DNA of 64,000 nucleotides, taken from positions 1,240,001 through 1,304,000 of the forward strand of contig OZ220466.1 in NCBI GenBank assembly GCA_965116055.1, given 5' to 3'. The DNA comes from Bin55 sp965116055 (GTDB lineage Bacteria > Pseudomonadota > Gammaproteobacteria > Pseudomonadales > Azotimanducaceae). The translations under genes were made by a program, and so were the position numbers. Below the pieces are notes generated by a model that was not told the origin of the DNA, ran no database searches, and saw nothing but the letters and a program-made list of their open reading frames with translations. Positions 1 to 9,676 of the stretch are shown in pieces. Position 1 is the first letter of the stretch, and every line of letters begins with the position of its first letter.

Positions 1-750
1 CCACATTGCTCAGTGCAATGGTCAGGTGACGATCTGCAATGGTTCGGATGTCCGTATTTCATCGTACCTTTCCTGGAAGGGGACACTCTTAAAGTCGCGC
101 CAGGCGAGTGGGCAAGCAAACTTGGCGATTCGCAATTAGCCGATCTCGGTCGTCAAATCATGAGTGCACTGGCCGAGGTGCACCGCGTGCCCTTAACGGA
201 TGTTCCGTACCTAGGTGAACCTGTGCCGTTTGATTACGATGTCGAAAGGTGGGATCGTTTTTACGAACGGGCGGCCGACCCGCACTTGCTAGCGCAAGCG
301 CCGGCATGTCGTCAACGATTGCTTGAAACGCTCCCTCACAATGCGCCGGTTGGGATATTTCACGGCGACTTTCAAACATCAAATATGCTATGTTCGTTCG
401 ATGGTCGACTGTTGGCGGTGATCGACTGGGAACTTACGGGTGTAGGCGCAACGTTAAACGATGTAGGTTGGATTTGCACATTTAGCGATCCGCATGCCTG
501 GTCGACTGAGCAAGGCGGTCGGCCGATGTTTCTCAATCCGTCAACTTTATCCGACTTTTACGTCGAAGCCTATGGCGCCCCTTTACCGGACATTCGTTGG
601 TTTCGCGCGTTGGCGGCGTATAAGTTTGCGATCATCACGGGTTTCAACTTGAGCTTGCATCGGCGGGGGAAACGCCCAGATCCTAGTTGGGAACAGACTG
701 CACTTTCGATAACCCCACTCATCAATCGCGCACTTGAATTGTTGGGGTAG
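1..750 (+). CDS. APH/ACAD10-like phosphotransferase, 5'-truncated by window edge
   Basis: This is the C-terminal part of a protein-kinase-like small-molecule phosphotransferase (APH superfamily). The frame is open from base 1; the first internal ATG is at 13, but the upstream codons read smoothly, so the true start lies outside the window. The catalytic loop HGDFQTSN (from the codon at 361) and the metal-binding motif VIDWE (from about 415) are intact, so the visible part looks functional. The family includes aminoglycoside and choline kinases and the N-terminal domain of ACAD10-type proteins. The nearby enoyl-CoA hydratase, SDR and acyl-CoA dehydrogenase genes fit the ACAD10-like branch, which is often found among fatty-acid genes. 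The substrate cannot be read from sequence. Confidence 0.8.
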   Translation, partial: PHCSVQWSGDDLQWFGCPYFIVPFLEGDTLKVAPGEWASKLGDSQLADLGRQIMSALAEVHRVPLTDVPYLGEPVPFDYDVERWDRFYERAADPHLLAQAPACRQRLLETLPHNAPVGIFHGDFQTSNMLCSFDGRLLAVIDWELTGVGATLNDVGWICTFSDPHAWSTEQGGRPMFLNPSTLSDFYVEAYGAPLPDIRWFRALAAYKFAIITGFNLSLHRRGKRPDPSWEQTALSITPLINRALELLG

Positions 751-1004
751 CCGTTGCTTCCTTGAGCAGACAGAGTTTGAATTGTTCTCCTCAGCTAACC
801 GTTCGCGTGCGTTGAGTGAAATTGAGCGTCATTCGTCTCCCGTCTTGTTCGGAGGATAAAAGCCACTATAGCAATTCTTCCGTTCGAAATCAGTAGTCAC
901 CACCTAGCCGTTCGTAAGTTGTTGTTGCCGTTGTTTTCGTAGTGCATATCCAAAATCAGGAGCACAAGGATTTCACCTAGACAAGCAGTACTTCAAATGA
1001 GTGA

Positions 1005-2096
1005 TTACGAGAACTCCAGAATTGACCGACCTGCAATCTTTCCGTTCTCAAGTGCAGTCGTGGCTTCGTTGATGTCCTCAATTTGAAAGCGCTCAGTGAT
1101 TAGCGAGTCCAGATCGAGACGACCGGAAGCGTGCCACTCAAGGAATTGCGGAAAATCGCGATCTGGACAACATGAGCCACCAATGGAACCGCGGAACTGT
1201 TTTTCCATTCCTAGTATTTCACCAGCATTCAATTCCACGGTTGTTTGCGGCACGCCTACGAGTACAGCCGTACCACCTTGTCTTGCGCCAAACTGACCAG
1301 GACGTACTGCGGGCACGATTTGTTCCATAGTCGCCTTAAGTCCGATGCAATCGAAAGCGAAATCTGCGCCTGTGACCGGCCGGCCATTGATACCAAACCC
1401 TTCGTGCGAGGTCATGGCGTGAATCGCCTCAACTGGATTTACTTTCGATGCATTGATTCCGTGCGTTGCGCCGAAACGCTTTGCAAATTCGAGTTTTTCG
1501 TCGTCCAAGTCGACCGCGATGATCGGATCAGCCTGACGAAATTTAGCTCCGACGATTGCCGATAGACCCACGCCGCCGACACCAAAAATTGCGACGGCAT
1601 TTCCCGGCTTTATATCAACTGTGTTCATCGCGGCGCCCGCACCAGTCATGACTGCACAGCCGATGATTGATGTGACGTCTTTCGCGATGTTTGCATCTGC
1701 TTGTACGACGAATTGCTGATCGGCAATCGTGTGATCGGCCCACGTGAAAACGTTTTGCGAAATCGCATCGCCGAGTGAAGTCTTGAGCGTCGCTGCGGTC
1801 GGCCGATCACTAATCTTGAGGGCATTGCGCGGTACCCAGGTCACAAGAACCGTATCGCCTTCCGCTACATGCGTAACTTGGTTACCTGCTTGCAGTACGA
1901 CTCCCGTCGATTCGTGACCGAGTAATACCGGCCCGCGGCGAGGGCTGTGCATTTGATGCAGTTGCGAGTGGCAGATACCGGACGCAAACTGCTTGATTAC
2001 CACTTCGGTGGGTCCGGGATCGGGTATCGAAATTTCTTCAACCTGCAGTGGCGCTTGTTCTTGCGGTAATACGACGACGCGAGCTTGGGTGGGCAT
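1005..2096 (-). CDS. Zinc-dependent MDR alcohol dehydrogenase
   Basis: Medium-chain dehydrogenase/reductase of 363 residues, oxidising an alcohol (or reducing an aldehyde) with NAD(P). Catalytic zinc ligands are visible as C42 (GICHSQ), H61-E62 (GHEST) and C147. The Rossmann nucleotide loop is GVGGVG at about 172-177. The structural-zinc lobe expected at about 90-115 has no cysteine cluster: this stretch reads WVPRNALKISDRPTAA. That suggests a class I/III-like or NDMA-dependent-type scaffold that has lost the second zinc. It is a single gene, convergent with the kinase at 1-750 and 121 bp downstream of the start of the next minus-strand kinase gene's 3' end. The substrate is unknown. Confidence 0.85.
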   Translation of the reverse strand: MPTQARVVVLPQEQAPLQVEEISIPDPGPTEVVIKQFASGICHSQLHQMHSPRRGPVLLGHESTGVVLQAGNQVTHVAEGDTVLVTWVPRNALKISDRPTAATLKTSLGDAISQNVFTWADHTIADQQFVVQADANIAKDVTSIIGCAVMTGAGAAMNTVDIKPGNAVAIFGVGGVGLSAIVGAKFRQADPIIAVDLDDEKLEFAKRFGATHGINASKVNPVEAIHAMTSHEGFGINGRPVTGADFAFDCIGLKATMEQIVPAVRPGQFGARQGGTAVLVGVPQTTVELNAGEILGMEKQFRGSIGGSCCPDRDFPQFLEWHASGRLDLDSLITERFQIEDINEATTALENGKIAGRSILEFS

Positions 2097-2217
2097 AGTG
2101 ATTCGACCATCCGTGAGTTATTAGGGAATGCTAACGCAGATGAGCTCTACAGTTTTAAGGCTAATTAGGCAATGGACCAAGGAATACGGGAAACTCTACA
2201 AGCTGAACAACAGAGCT

Positions 2218-3255
2218 CTAGAGCAGTGAGTAGATATCGTCCAGCTCGCCAGCATCAACTCGGCATTGGATCCAGTGCGTAGCAACGACGCTTAGGTCGA
2301 GATCACCGATCGCCCGACCATATGAAATTTGATCTAATGCGTAGCAAAGCCCTTGGGTACGAATTTGCGCTAAATCGTTACGGTCTGGATCGCGAAAGTA
2401 ATGCTCAAGCATTGTTCTTAGAACAGCATCTCCACCCCATGCCCATAAGCCGGCGAAGTCCACAAATCCGTTTATTGTGGCAGTATCGCTCCAATCAATG
2501 AGTCCTGCAACCTGAGTACGATCGTGCATCAAGATATGTTCAACCCCTAAGTCGTTATGGGCTGTTACCTGATGTTCGGTTCGTTCGCGAAGCTGATAAC
2601 TACGAAGGGCGTATCCGATAGTTGACGCTACCTCTTCGCTGAATTGCGGTTTTGTTTTGGCAACCAATTCATCGAAATCGCGAAACCACAACGATACAGG
2701 GTCAACTGGGAGTAGAGGCCGGGTCAGTGATTGGCTATGAAGTTCGGTCAAAGTCTCGCCGATCGTTCTACCGATGTTTAGTAAGTTGCAATCAATGCTT
2801 TTATAGTTGAGTAAAGGCGAACCGCGTAGATAGACATAACCAGCGATTGGTTTATGAAACCCCTCGGGTTTATCGATCCATATCTCAAATCTAGGAGTAG
2901 GCACAGGTAAATTCAGTCTCGACAAAACCCGTCTCTCATGAACGAGCGTGTCAATGTCACTGTGTCGCTTTGGGAGCCGGATGACCCAATGGTCGTTAAT
3001 GAGCCAGTTAAAGAAATCCCACCCGCTACCAAGAAAACGGACGGTTTCCACTATTAGGTCGGTGTTCTCATTAACGATCGCCCGTACCTGATCCTCTTCA
3101 ATCTCGTAATCAGCATCCCAAGGTGCTCTGTTTTTATTCACTAAGTTTTTCGCGTGATGTAAGAGAGAGAACCAGTTGTAGTTGAACGCTCTGTTGTAAA
3201 CGTGGCTTGCGTAACCAGCATCTTTTGCAAGTTTAGCTCGCGCTTGAATGAGCAC
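2218..3255 (-). CDS. APH family (macrolide-kinase-like) phosphotransferase
   Basis: Protein of 345 residues with an APH kinase fold. Residues 73-97 (VRFLGSGWDFFNWLINDHWVIR, split by variable positions) match the N-lobe signature of macrolide 2'-phosphotransferase-like proteins. The catalytic loop reads HNDLGVEHIL at 233-242, with Asn in place of the usual Gly of HGD. The following motif LIDWSD (252-257) provides the metal-binding Asp. The first ~45 residues precede the normal family start (near WDADYEI), so the ATG at 3255 may be too early; a GTG about 115 bp inside is an alternative. The gene is divergent from the enoyl-CoA hydratase gene. A resistance role is possible, but many such proteins act on unknown metabolites. 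Confidence 0.75.
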   Translation of the reverse strand: MLIQARAKLAKDAGYASHVYNRAFNYNWFSLLHHAKNLVNKNRAPWDADYEIEEDQVRAIVNENTDLIVETVRFLGSGWDFFNWLINDHWVIRLPKRHSDIDTLVHERRVLSRLNLPVPTPRFEIWIDKPEGFHKPIAGYVYLRGSPLLNYKSIDCNLLNIGRTIGETLTELHSQSLTRPLLPVDPVSLWFRDFDELVAKTKPQFSEEVASTIGYALRSYQLRERTEHQVTAHNDLGVEHILMHDRTQVAGLIDWSDTATINGFVDFAGLWAWGGDAVLRTMLEHYFRDPDRNDLAQIRTQGLCYALDQISYGRAIGDLDLSVVATHWIQCRVDAGELDDIYSLL

Positions 3256-3440
3256 CGTGCCGTTGAGTGGTGAATCGAACGGCTTTCGGACCTCACGCTG
3301 ATCGAATTGTTCAAACCGGAGTTAGTTCTGGAACAGAAAGATTCTCTCTCCATCATCTAAGCGGATTCACTTAAAGAAATCCAAACGTCAGTTCGTAGAT
3401 AATCGGTTATTACCACAGTTTAGTGCTAGGAAGGGAGAAA

Positions 3441-4235
3441 GTGGAATTAAATCGAGTCATTCTGGACATTGAAGACAGCGTAGCAACTCTCACATTCAAT
3501 GATCCGCAAGTGTTGAACGCAGTCGGTCCAGCGATGTTGTCCGGTCTCCACACTGCGCTTCACCACATTCAGAAGCCGTCCAATCATGTCAGATGCTTAT
3601 TGATCACCGGCGCGGGACGCGGATTCTGTTCGGGCGCGAATCTTGCCGGTGACGGTAGTGATATGAGTGCAGAGTCATCAAACGTCGGTTCGTCGCTACG
3701 ATCAGGATATCATCCATTTTTACTTTCTTTGCGCGATTTAGAAATCCCGATTGTGACGGCAGTGAACGGAGCCGCCGCAGGCGTAGGCATGAGTTTTGCC
3801 CTTATTGGTGACATCGTGTGCGCATCAAAACGCGCTTTTTTCCTACAAGCCTTTGCCAATATCGGCTTGGTGCCGGACGGCGGTGCTACCTTTATGTTGC
3901 CTAGGCTCATCGGTTGGGCGAAAGCTGTCGAACTATCGTTACTGGCGGAACGATTACCCGCTGAGAAGGCGCTAGCTTGGGGCATGATCAACCGGGTCTA
4001 TGAAGACAACGAAGCGCTTATGGACGGGGCGCATGAGCTAGCTGTCAAACTTGCTAACGGTCCCAAATCGCTTGGCATGATTCGAAAGTTGTACTGGGAT
4101 ACGTGGCACAACGCATACGAACAACAGCTTGATCTTGAAGCACGGATGCAAGCTGCAGCGGGATCTACCCAGGATTCGGCTGAGGGTCGTCAAGCTTTTC
4201 TTGAAAAACGTAATCCCAACTTCAAAGGCGCGTGA
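3441..4235 (+). CDS. Enoyl-CoA hydratase/isomerase (crotonase family, PaaG-like)
   Basis: Crotonase-fold protein acting on an acyl-CoA. The oxyanion-hole segments are GRGFCSGANL and NGAAAGVGMSFAL. The active-site loop reads NIGLVPDGGATF, with Asp where PaaG-type isomerases carry their acid and without the usual second hydratase Glu, so isomerase or hydratase activity on an unusual CoA ester is possible. Two GTG starts exist, at 3423 and 3441. I prefer 3441 because AGGAAGG (3428-3434) sits 6 bp upstream and the resulting N-terminus fits the family. The stop overlaps the start of the following SDR gene by 4 bp (GTGA), so the two are translationally coupled and probably act in one acyl-CoA pathway. 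Confidence 0.85.
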   Translation: MELNRVILDIEDSVATLTFNDPQVLNAVGPAMLSGLHTALHHIQKPSNHVRCLLITGAGRGFCSGANLAGDGSDMSAESSNVGSSLRSGYHPFLLSLRDLEIPIVTAVNGAAAGVGMSFALIGDIVCASKRAFFLQAFANIGLVPDGGATFMLPRLIGWAKAVELSLLAERLPAEKALAWGMINRVYEDNEALMDGAHELAVKLANGPKSLGMIRKLYWDTWHNAYEQQLDLEARMQAAAGSTQDSAEGRQAFLEKRNPNFKGA

Positions 4236-5008
4236 ACATTGACCTAACCGGTCGAGTCGCGTTAGTTTCCGGTGGTGGGCGCGGCATCGGCAAAGCGATT
4301 GCGACGACGCTCGCCTCATATGGCGCGTCGGTAGTAGTGAATTACCGGGCAGATAGAGATTCGGCGGAAGCGACCGTCGAAGAAATTCATGAAACTGGTA
4401 GTCAAGCTATTGCTGTCAAAGCGGATATCGCCGATTTCAACGCGGCAAGCAAATTGGTTGCGGAAGCGGAAAATATCTACGGTTCGATCGGCATTCTGGT
4501 AAATAACGCGGGTATCCCAAGTCGTGGCTTATCGGTAGCTGATACCGACCCAAGTGAGCTGGTGAGGGTGATTAACACGCACGCCATGGGGGCTCATTAC
4601 CTCAGTAAGCTCGTAATACCTAGGATGCGACGATTAGATCGCGGTGATATCGTGATGATTTCGAGCGCGGCAACGAAGGGATACTCCGCTAACGGCGCAC
4701 CTTACAACATGTCTAAAGCCGCGTTAGAAGCATTAGCTGCGACGTTATATAAAGAAGAACGGGCTAATGGCATCCGCGTGAATACGGTCGCGCCTGGTTT
4801 GGTTGAAACTGAAATGGGGCGGCGTTTCATTCGTGCGACTCGCGGCATCCTCAACATGCACGATCTAGCTTCGAGCATGCCATTCGGCCATGTCTGTCAG
4901 CCTCAAGATGTTGCCGATGTCGTGGCATTTTTAGTCTCTAGTTCAAACGTTTATATCACCGGGGAACGGATCTACTGCGACGGTGGCGGTGAATTCAGCG
5001 CCTATTAG
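4232..5008 (+). CDS. Short-chain dehydrogenase/reductase (FabG-like)
   Basis: Classical SDR of 258 residues. It has the nucleotide-binding SGGGRGIG (residues 14-21), LVNNAG, the catalytic Ser in MISSAA, the YxxxK pair in YNMSK, and a C-terminal DGGGEFSAY that is normal for FabG-like reductases. It would reduce or oxidise a hydroxyacyl or other alcohol substrate with NAD(P)H. Its GTG start overlaps the upstream crotonase stop codon by 4 bp, so the two form an operon. An enoyl-CoA hydratase coupled to a 3-hydroxyacyl dehydrogenase-like enzyme would fit consecutive beta-oxidation steps, but the actual substrate is not evident. Confidence 0.88.
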   Translation: MNIDLTGRVALVSGGGRGIGKAIATTLASYGASVVVNYRADRDSAEATVEEIHETGSQAIAVKADIADFNAASKLVAEAENIYGSIGILVNNAGIPSRGLSVADTDPSELVRVINTHAMGAHYLSKLVIPRMRRLDRGDIVMISSAATKGYSANGAPYNMSKAALEALAATLYKEERANGIRVNTVAPGLVETEMGRRFIRATRGILNMHDLASSMPFGHVCQPQDVADVVAFLVSSSNVYITGERIYCDGGGEFSAY

Positions 5009-5068
5009 CAAGATACGGGCCGACCCTTTAAGGTCATTCGCTTCAAGATGATAAAGTAGGCGTCAAAC

Positions 5069-8000
5069 ATGTCACAAGACGTCTTAGCTGATTTTCATGC
5101 TTACTTAAGGGAGTGGTTCCTCGACGAATTCGAGTGTCCGACACCTGTTCAAGCAGCCAGCTGGCCACGAATTCGAGATGGCGAACATCTGTTAATTACC
5201 GCGCCGACCGGTAGCGGTAAGACATTAACTGCGTTTTTCGCCGCAATTGATGCGTTCTGCACGGAACGGTTGCCATTAAGCCGTACATCCGTGCTGTATA
5301 TCTCACCTCTCAAAGCGCTCAATAACGATATTCAACGCAATCTTGAAGGACCTCTTGCCGCTTTGCAAAAGCGGTTTGAGTGTGCTGGTGCAACATGGCC
5401 AACTATCCGTGTAGCGGTACGCAGCGGCGACACGGCGCCGAGCGAACGGCAGCGCATACTTCGAAATCGTCCGGAAATCTTGATTACAACGCCTGAAAGT
5501 TTGTCGTTGTTACTTACGACGCAGCGTGGGATGCACATGCTGTCCTCTATCCAGATTGTGATTCTCGATGAAATTCATGCGTTGCTCGATAATCGGCGGG
5601 GCGCACAACTTATGGTGTCACTCGAACGACTCGTAGAGCTTGCCGGCGAGGTTCAACGGGTCGCCCTGTCGGCAACAGTCAATCCCCTTAGCCAGGTGGC
5701 GCAGTATGTCGGTGGGTTTCTAGCAAGCGGCCAACCTCGCGAAGTTGGCATCGTTCAGACATCAATCAAGAAGAAGATTGATCTGCAAGTTCGTTTTCCG
5801 CCCGGCGTGCGGGAATTAGCTACGGCTGGCGAGTCTATTTGGCCAGCGTTAGTCGAGGCGTTGCACGGTCATTTGCGAGAGAATAAATCGACATTGATTT
5901 TCTCGGCTTCACGGCGACAGTGCGAGCGAACGGCGCATTTGCTTAATGAACATGCCGAGTCCATGATTGCATATGCTCATCATGGATCGCTCTCGCGCGA
6001 GATCCGCACCGAGGTCGAAGCGCGTTTAAAGGTAGGCGATCTCAGTGCGATCGTTGCTACCAGCTCGTTGGAACTAGGGATCGATATCGGCACGCTTGAT
6101 GAAGTGTTGCTGATGCAATCGCCTGTTTCCGTCGCATCAGCGATGCAACGAATCGGTCGGGCGGGACACAATGTCGGCGACGTGAGTCGCGCAACGTTGT
6201 ATCCATTGTTTGCGCGTGACTTATTGGAGGCTGCGGTCATTACTGATGCGGTTGCATCGGCAGCCATTGAGCCGGTCGCGATTGTGGAGGAACCCTTGGA
6301 TCTGCTTGCACAGACCCTGGTTTCTATGACGGTAAGTAACGATTGGCATGTCGACGAGGCATTTAACGTCATTACGCGAGCAATGCCATTCCACGCGCTT
6401 TCTCGTCGATTATTTGATTTGGTAGTCGAAATGTTGACTGGCAAATATGAACAGGGTCGGATTCGCGAATTACGCCCGCGGCTTGCGCTTGATGCCGCAA
6501 CGCAAATGCTGAGTATTCGTAAAGGTGCGCCACTCGCTTTGTATGCGAGTGGCGGCACCATTCCGGACCGTGGCTATTACATGATGAGACATGCCGATAC
6601 GAATGCCTTAATAGGCGAATTGGATGAAGAGTTCGTGTGGGAAACGCCCGTTGGTAAGCAGTTCGCATTCGGAACGCAGCAATGGGTGGTAACGAATGTC
6701 ACTCGCAACGATGTGCTCGTGCGAGCTGCCGCGGCCAAAGAAACGATCCCACCGTTTTATCGATCCGATTTCATCAACAAGAGTTTTCATTACTCTCAGC
6801 AAGTCGGTCAGTTTCTCAAACAAGCGAACGACTTGCTAGAGAAACAACAGGAACACCTGCTCCTCGAAGATCTGCTGCATAGAGGTTTCGATCGCTCCGC
6901 GGCGGACGAGTTAGTTTGCTATCTAGGTGCGCAACGGGAGGCAACAGGCTGTGATTTACCGCATATAAACCATGTCGTTGCAGAAGAGATCGCAACGGGT
7001 CCAGGTGGCTACTCGGCATCAGGCCATGACCGTCAATTAGTCCTGCACACGGGGTGGGGCGGCACCGTGAATCGGCCACTCGCATTGTGTTTGGAAGCGT
7101 CTTGGGAAGAGCGATTTGCAACAGTGCCGGATATCGCGGTCGACAATCATGTGATTGTGATTCAAATGAAGGAAGATGTCCACCTATCGGAAATCATCGC
7201 GATGTTGTCGCCGAACGATCTGCTGCCAAAAATTCGGCGTTCCCTCGAAAAGTCAGGTTTCTTTGGTGCACGGTTTCGCGAATGCGCTGGGCGTGCGTTA
7301 TTACTTTCGAAGAATCGGTTCGATAAGCGCATGCCATTATGGATGTCTCGGATGCAAGCAAAGGATTTGCTAAATTCCGTGGTATCGTACGACGACTTTC
7401 CAATTTTGCTCGAAACCTGGCGATCGTGTTTCCGTGACGAATTTGATATGAATGCAGTACATCAAGTTCTGAATGACCTTGAGACGGGCGAGATCGAAAT
7501 TTCCGAATGCGAAACAGATATACCGAGTCCTTTCAGCGCAGCTATCGCGTATGATCAACTTAACCGTTACGTGTATGCCGATGATCGACCAGAGGGCGGC
7601 GGGAAGACTTCGTCGTTAAGCGACGAATTGCTCGCACATGCGTTGCGCGATGCCGCTTTGCGGCCACCAATTTCTCGAACGACGATAGATCTTGTCGAAC
7701 GTAAGTTGCAACGTCGTGAAACCGGTTACGTGCCGTCGAGTGAACATGAGTTGATCGAGTGGTTAAAGGAACGGGTGTGGATTGCCGAGGAAGAATGGTT
7801 TGAAGAATCGACATTGCCTCACGCAGCTGTCCGTATAGAGAAGAACGATCGAACTTGGTACGCCCATGCAGAAGGCATACGGTTGGTTGAAACCGACCCT
7901 ACTACGGCTATTGGAAATGCCATGCAGTTCTACGGCCCCCGTAGACGTGATGAGTGGATGCGACTGTTTCCCTTGGATCGAACCGAGCTTGACGAGGCGT

Positions 8001-9328
8001 TTGATGAATTGCTTACGACCGATTCATTACTAGGCGATGTTGTCGTTGAAGGTGATGCGGAGCCACACATATGCGATGCAAAAAACGTCGGCGTGTTGTT
8101 GCGATTTCAACGAGCGCGAAATCGTCCCCAAGTCGAACCGCATCCAATTCGCTCGGCGCCGCACTTCCTTGCAACTTGGCATCGTTTCGGTAACCCATGC
8201 ACTGACGAGAACATTCTCAACAGTCTAGAGCGGCTCCAGGGATTTGTCGCTCCGGTTGACGTGTGGTTGCAGGATCTTTGGCGCCCGCGTATAGGCGAAA
8301 GCGAACTAAGTCGGCTCGCGTCCCTCTGCGAACGATTCGGCGTGGCATGGCGGGGACACAGTAAGGAACGTATATCGCTCGGCGTCAGCGACGAAGTGAG
8401 CGGTCCACTTGATATAAGTAAGAATCTGACGCCGATTATCGAATCTTTTCGAGATCCACAAGGCAGCTATGCCTATCTGCAATTACAGAAGGCGTCGTGT
8501 CTGGAGCATGAGGAGTTTAACGACCTGTTCTGGGCTGCGGTATGGCAGGGATTGATTACGAGCGATTCGCTCACGGCGCTCGCGCGTGCTCACGAAACAG
8601 GGTATGGCGCTCAAATTGAATCGACCTCAGCCATGCGTCACGGCACGATGCGACGGTTACGGGGTTTGCGTCATGAAAGATCGCATGGATTGTGGCGTCG
8701 CGCCCAAATTTCGTCGGCCAGGCTAGACCCGATTGAGCAACTCGAAGATGCCAAAGAGCGAGTTCGGGTTCTTGTTGAACGGTACGGCGTACTATGCCGA
8801 GAGTTGTGCAATCGCGAAGGCGATTCCTTTCGCTGGTCGCAACTCTTTCGCGCCATGCGCTTGATGGAACTGTCAGGTGAATTAGTATCAGGCATCTTTT
8901 TTGATGACTTGAGTGGACCGCAATTCATCACACCGAACGCACTGAAAACATGGTCGACTTATCGTGAAAACCCGATGTTCTTTTGGATTCACTCTCATGA
9001 TCCTGCATCGCCTTGCGGGCTAGGTTTGAAGTGGGAGGGACTACCGCCGAGACGGTTAGGAAACATGCTTGCTTTTCATCGAGATGAACTTGTCGCGGTA
9101 AGTCGGTCTTTTGGTCGACAACTGCAATTTTTCGTAGACTGTAACGATGCTCGCTTCAACGATGTGTGTCGTACGTTCCACCAAGCTGTCGGTCAAAATA
9201 AACGTATGACGATTAAGTCAATCAATGGCGTGCGTGCACTTGTTAGCCCTTATTTACCCGTTTTAGCTCAACATATGCAACTGCATCGAGGCATGCAGGA
9301 TGTTTACGTAGACGCAAAGATCCTGTAA
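5069..9328 (+). CDS. lhr: Lhr-type large ATP-dependent helicase
   Basis: Superfamily 2 helicase of 1419 residues, close in length to E. coli Lhr (about 1540). Visible motifs: Walker A APTGSGKT (45-52), DEIH box at 167-170, motif III SAT at about 200, and motif VI QRIGRAGHN at about 350. A long C-terminal extension follows the helicase core. It includes the winged-helix/beta-barrel (Lhr-core) region and the distal segment containing RAMRLMELSGELVSG, typical of full-length Lhr. Known Lhr proteins unwind RNA:DNA and DNA duplexes 3'-5' and are linked to DNA repair; the C-terminal domain has been tied to uracil-DNA glycosylase activity. The ATG start is 60 bp after the SDR gene. A terminator hairpin lies at 9504-9528. 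Confidence 0.9.
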   Translation: MSQDVLADFHAYLREWFLDEFECPTPVQAASWPRIRDGEHLLITAPTGSGKTLTAFFAAIDAFCTERLPLSRTSVLYISPLKALNNDIQRNLEGPLAALQKRFECAGATWPTIRVAVRSGDTAPSERQRILRNRPEILITTPESLSLLLTTQRGMHMLSSIQIVILDEIHALLDNRRGAQLMVSLERLVELAGEVQRVALSATVNPLSQVAQYVGGFLASGQPREVGIVQTSIKKKIDLQVRFPPGVRELATAGESIWPALVEALHGHLRENKSTLIFSASRRQCERTAHLLNEHAESMIAYAHHGSLSREIRTEVEARLKVGDLSAIVATSSLELGIDIGTLDEVLLMQSPVSVASAMQRIGRAGHNVGDVSRATLYPLFARDLLEAAVITDAVASAAIEPVAIVEEPLDLLAQTLVSMTVSNDWHVDEAFNVITRAMPFHALSRRLFDLVVEMLTGKYEQGRIRELRPRLALDAATQMLSIRKGAPLALYASGGTIPDRGYYMMRHADTNALIGELDEEFVWETPVGKQFAFGTQQWVVTNVTRNDVLVRAAAAKETIPPFYRSDFINKSFHYSQQVGQFLKQANDLLEKQQEHLLLEDLLHRGFDRSAADELVCYLGAQREATGCDLPHINHVVAEEIATGPGGYSASGHDRQLVLHTGWGGTVNRPLALCLEASWEERFATVPDIAVDNHVIVIQMKEDVHLSEIIAMLSPNDLLPKIRRSLEKSGFFGARFRECAGRALLLSKNRFDKRMPLWMSRMQAKDLLNSVVSYDDFPILLETWRSCFRDEFDMNAVHQVLNDLETGEIEISECETDIPSPFSAAIAYDQLNRYVYADDRPEGGGKTSSLSDELLAHALRDAALRPPISRTTIDLVERKLQRRETGYVPSSEHELIEWLKERVWIAEEEWFEESTLPHAAVRIEKNDRTWYAHAEGIRLVETDPTTAIGNAMQFYGPRRRDEWMRLFPLDRTELDEAFDELLTTDSLLGDVVVEGDAEPHICDAKNVGVLLRFQRARNRPQVEPHPIRSAPHFLATWHRFGNPCTDENILNSLERLQGFVAPVDVWLQDLWRPRIGESELSRLASLCERFGVAWRGHSKERISLGVSDEVSGPLDISKNLTPIIESFRDPQGSYAYLQLQKASCLEHEEFNDLFWAAVWQGLITSDSLTALARAHETGYGAQIESTSAMRHGTMRRLRGLRHERSHGLWRRAQISSARLDPIEQLEDAKERVRVLVERYGVLCRELCNREGDSFRWSQLFRAMRLMELSGELVSGIFFDDLSGPQFITPNALKTWSTYRENPMFFWIHSHDPASPCGLGLKWEGLPPRRLGNMLAFHRDELVAVSRSFGRQLQFFVDCNDARFNDVCRTFHQAVGQNKRMTIKSINGVRALVSPYLPVLAQHMQLHRGMQDVYVDAKIL

Positions 9329-9676
9329 TCCAAATGTTGCAAGCGGTGGCAGTGAGTCGGTGTGCCGATTTGATTGAGGCAGTTGCCGAGTTACCAGACG
9401 ATATCGTTGCCGATCTCCACATTGCATGCAGAAGGTCGATTAAAACAAGCGTTAGGAAACACGCATCATTGAATGGAATTCACGGGAGTTCGCTCCAATG
9501 CGTCGGACTCCCTTTGTGAGTCCGTTTTAGCGGCTATGCCGATTGCTTCGGGGCATGCTTGGTGTTCATTACAACCGGTATATCGAAAAGAGCCCCGTTT
9601 CAAGGTGATTCACCCCGAATGGGACGAATCTATCTCGTCCTGCTCTAGTTATAGGTGGGTCGAACTAGAAATCCGA
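9329..9676. other. Convergent intergenic region between lhr and winged-helix gene
   Basis: This 348-bp spacer separates two convergent genes. Small open frames exist (for example 9334-9519), but they lack a ribosome binding site and recognisable features. The only structure I can support is the terminator at 9504-9528, plus a short hairpin GGACGA/TCGTCC (9622-9627 with 9635-9640) that has no T-run. Confidence 0.6.
9504..9528 (+). terminator. Rho-independent terminator after lhr
   Basis: A perfect 7-bp stem, CGGACTC (9504-9510) with GAGTCCG (9518-9524), has a 7-nt loop and is followed directly by TTTT (9525-9528). It lies 176 bp beyond the lhr stop and is oriented to end lhr transcription before the convergent gene. 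Confidence 0.7.

Noticed and set aside
5980..7121. Several antisense frames inside lhr
   Set aside because: They overlap conserved helicase coding sequence and have no family resemblance.
9334..9519. 61-codon frame just after lhr
   Set aside because: No ribosome binding site, no recognisable sequence, and the lhr terminator lies inside it.
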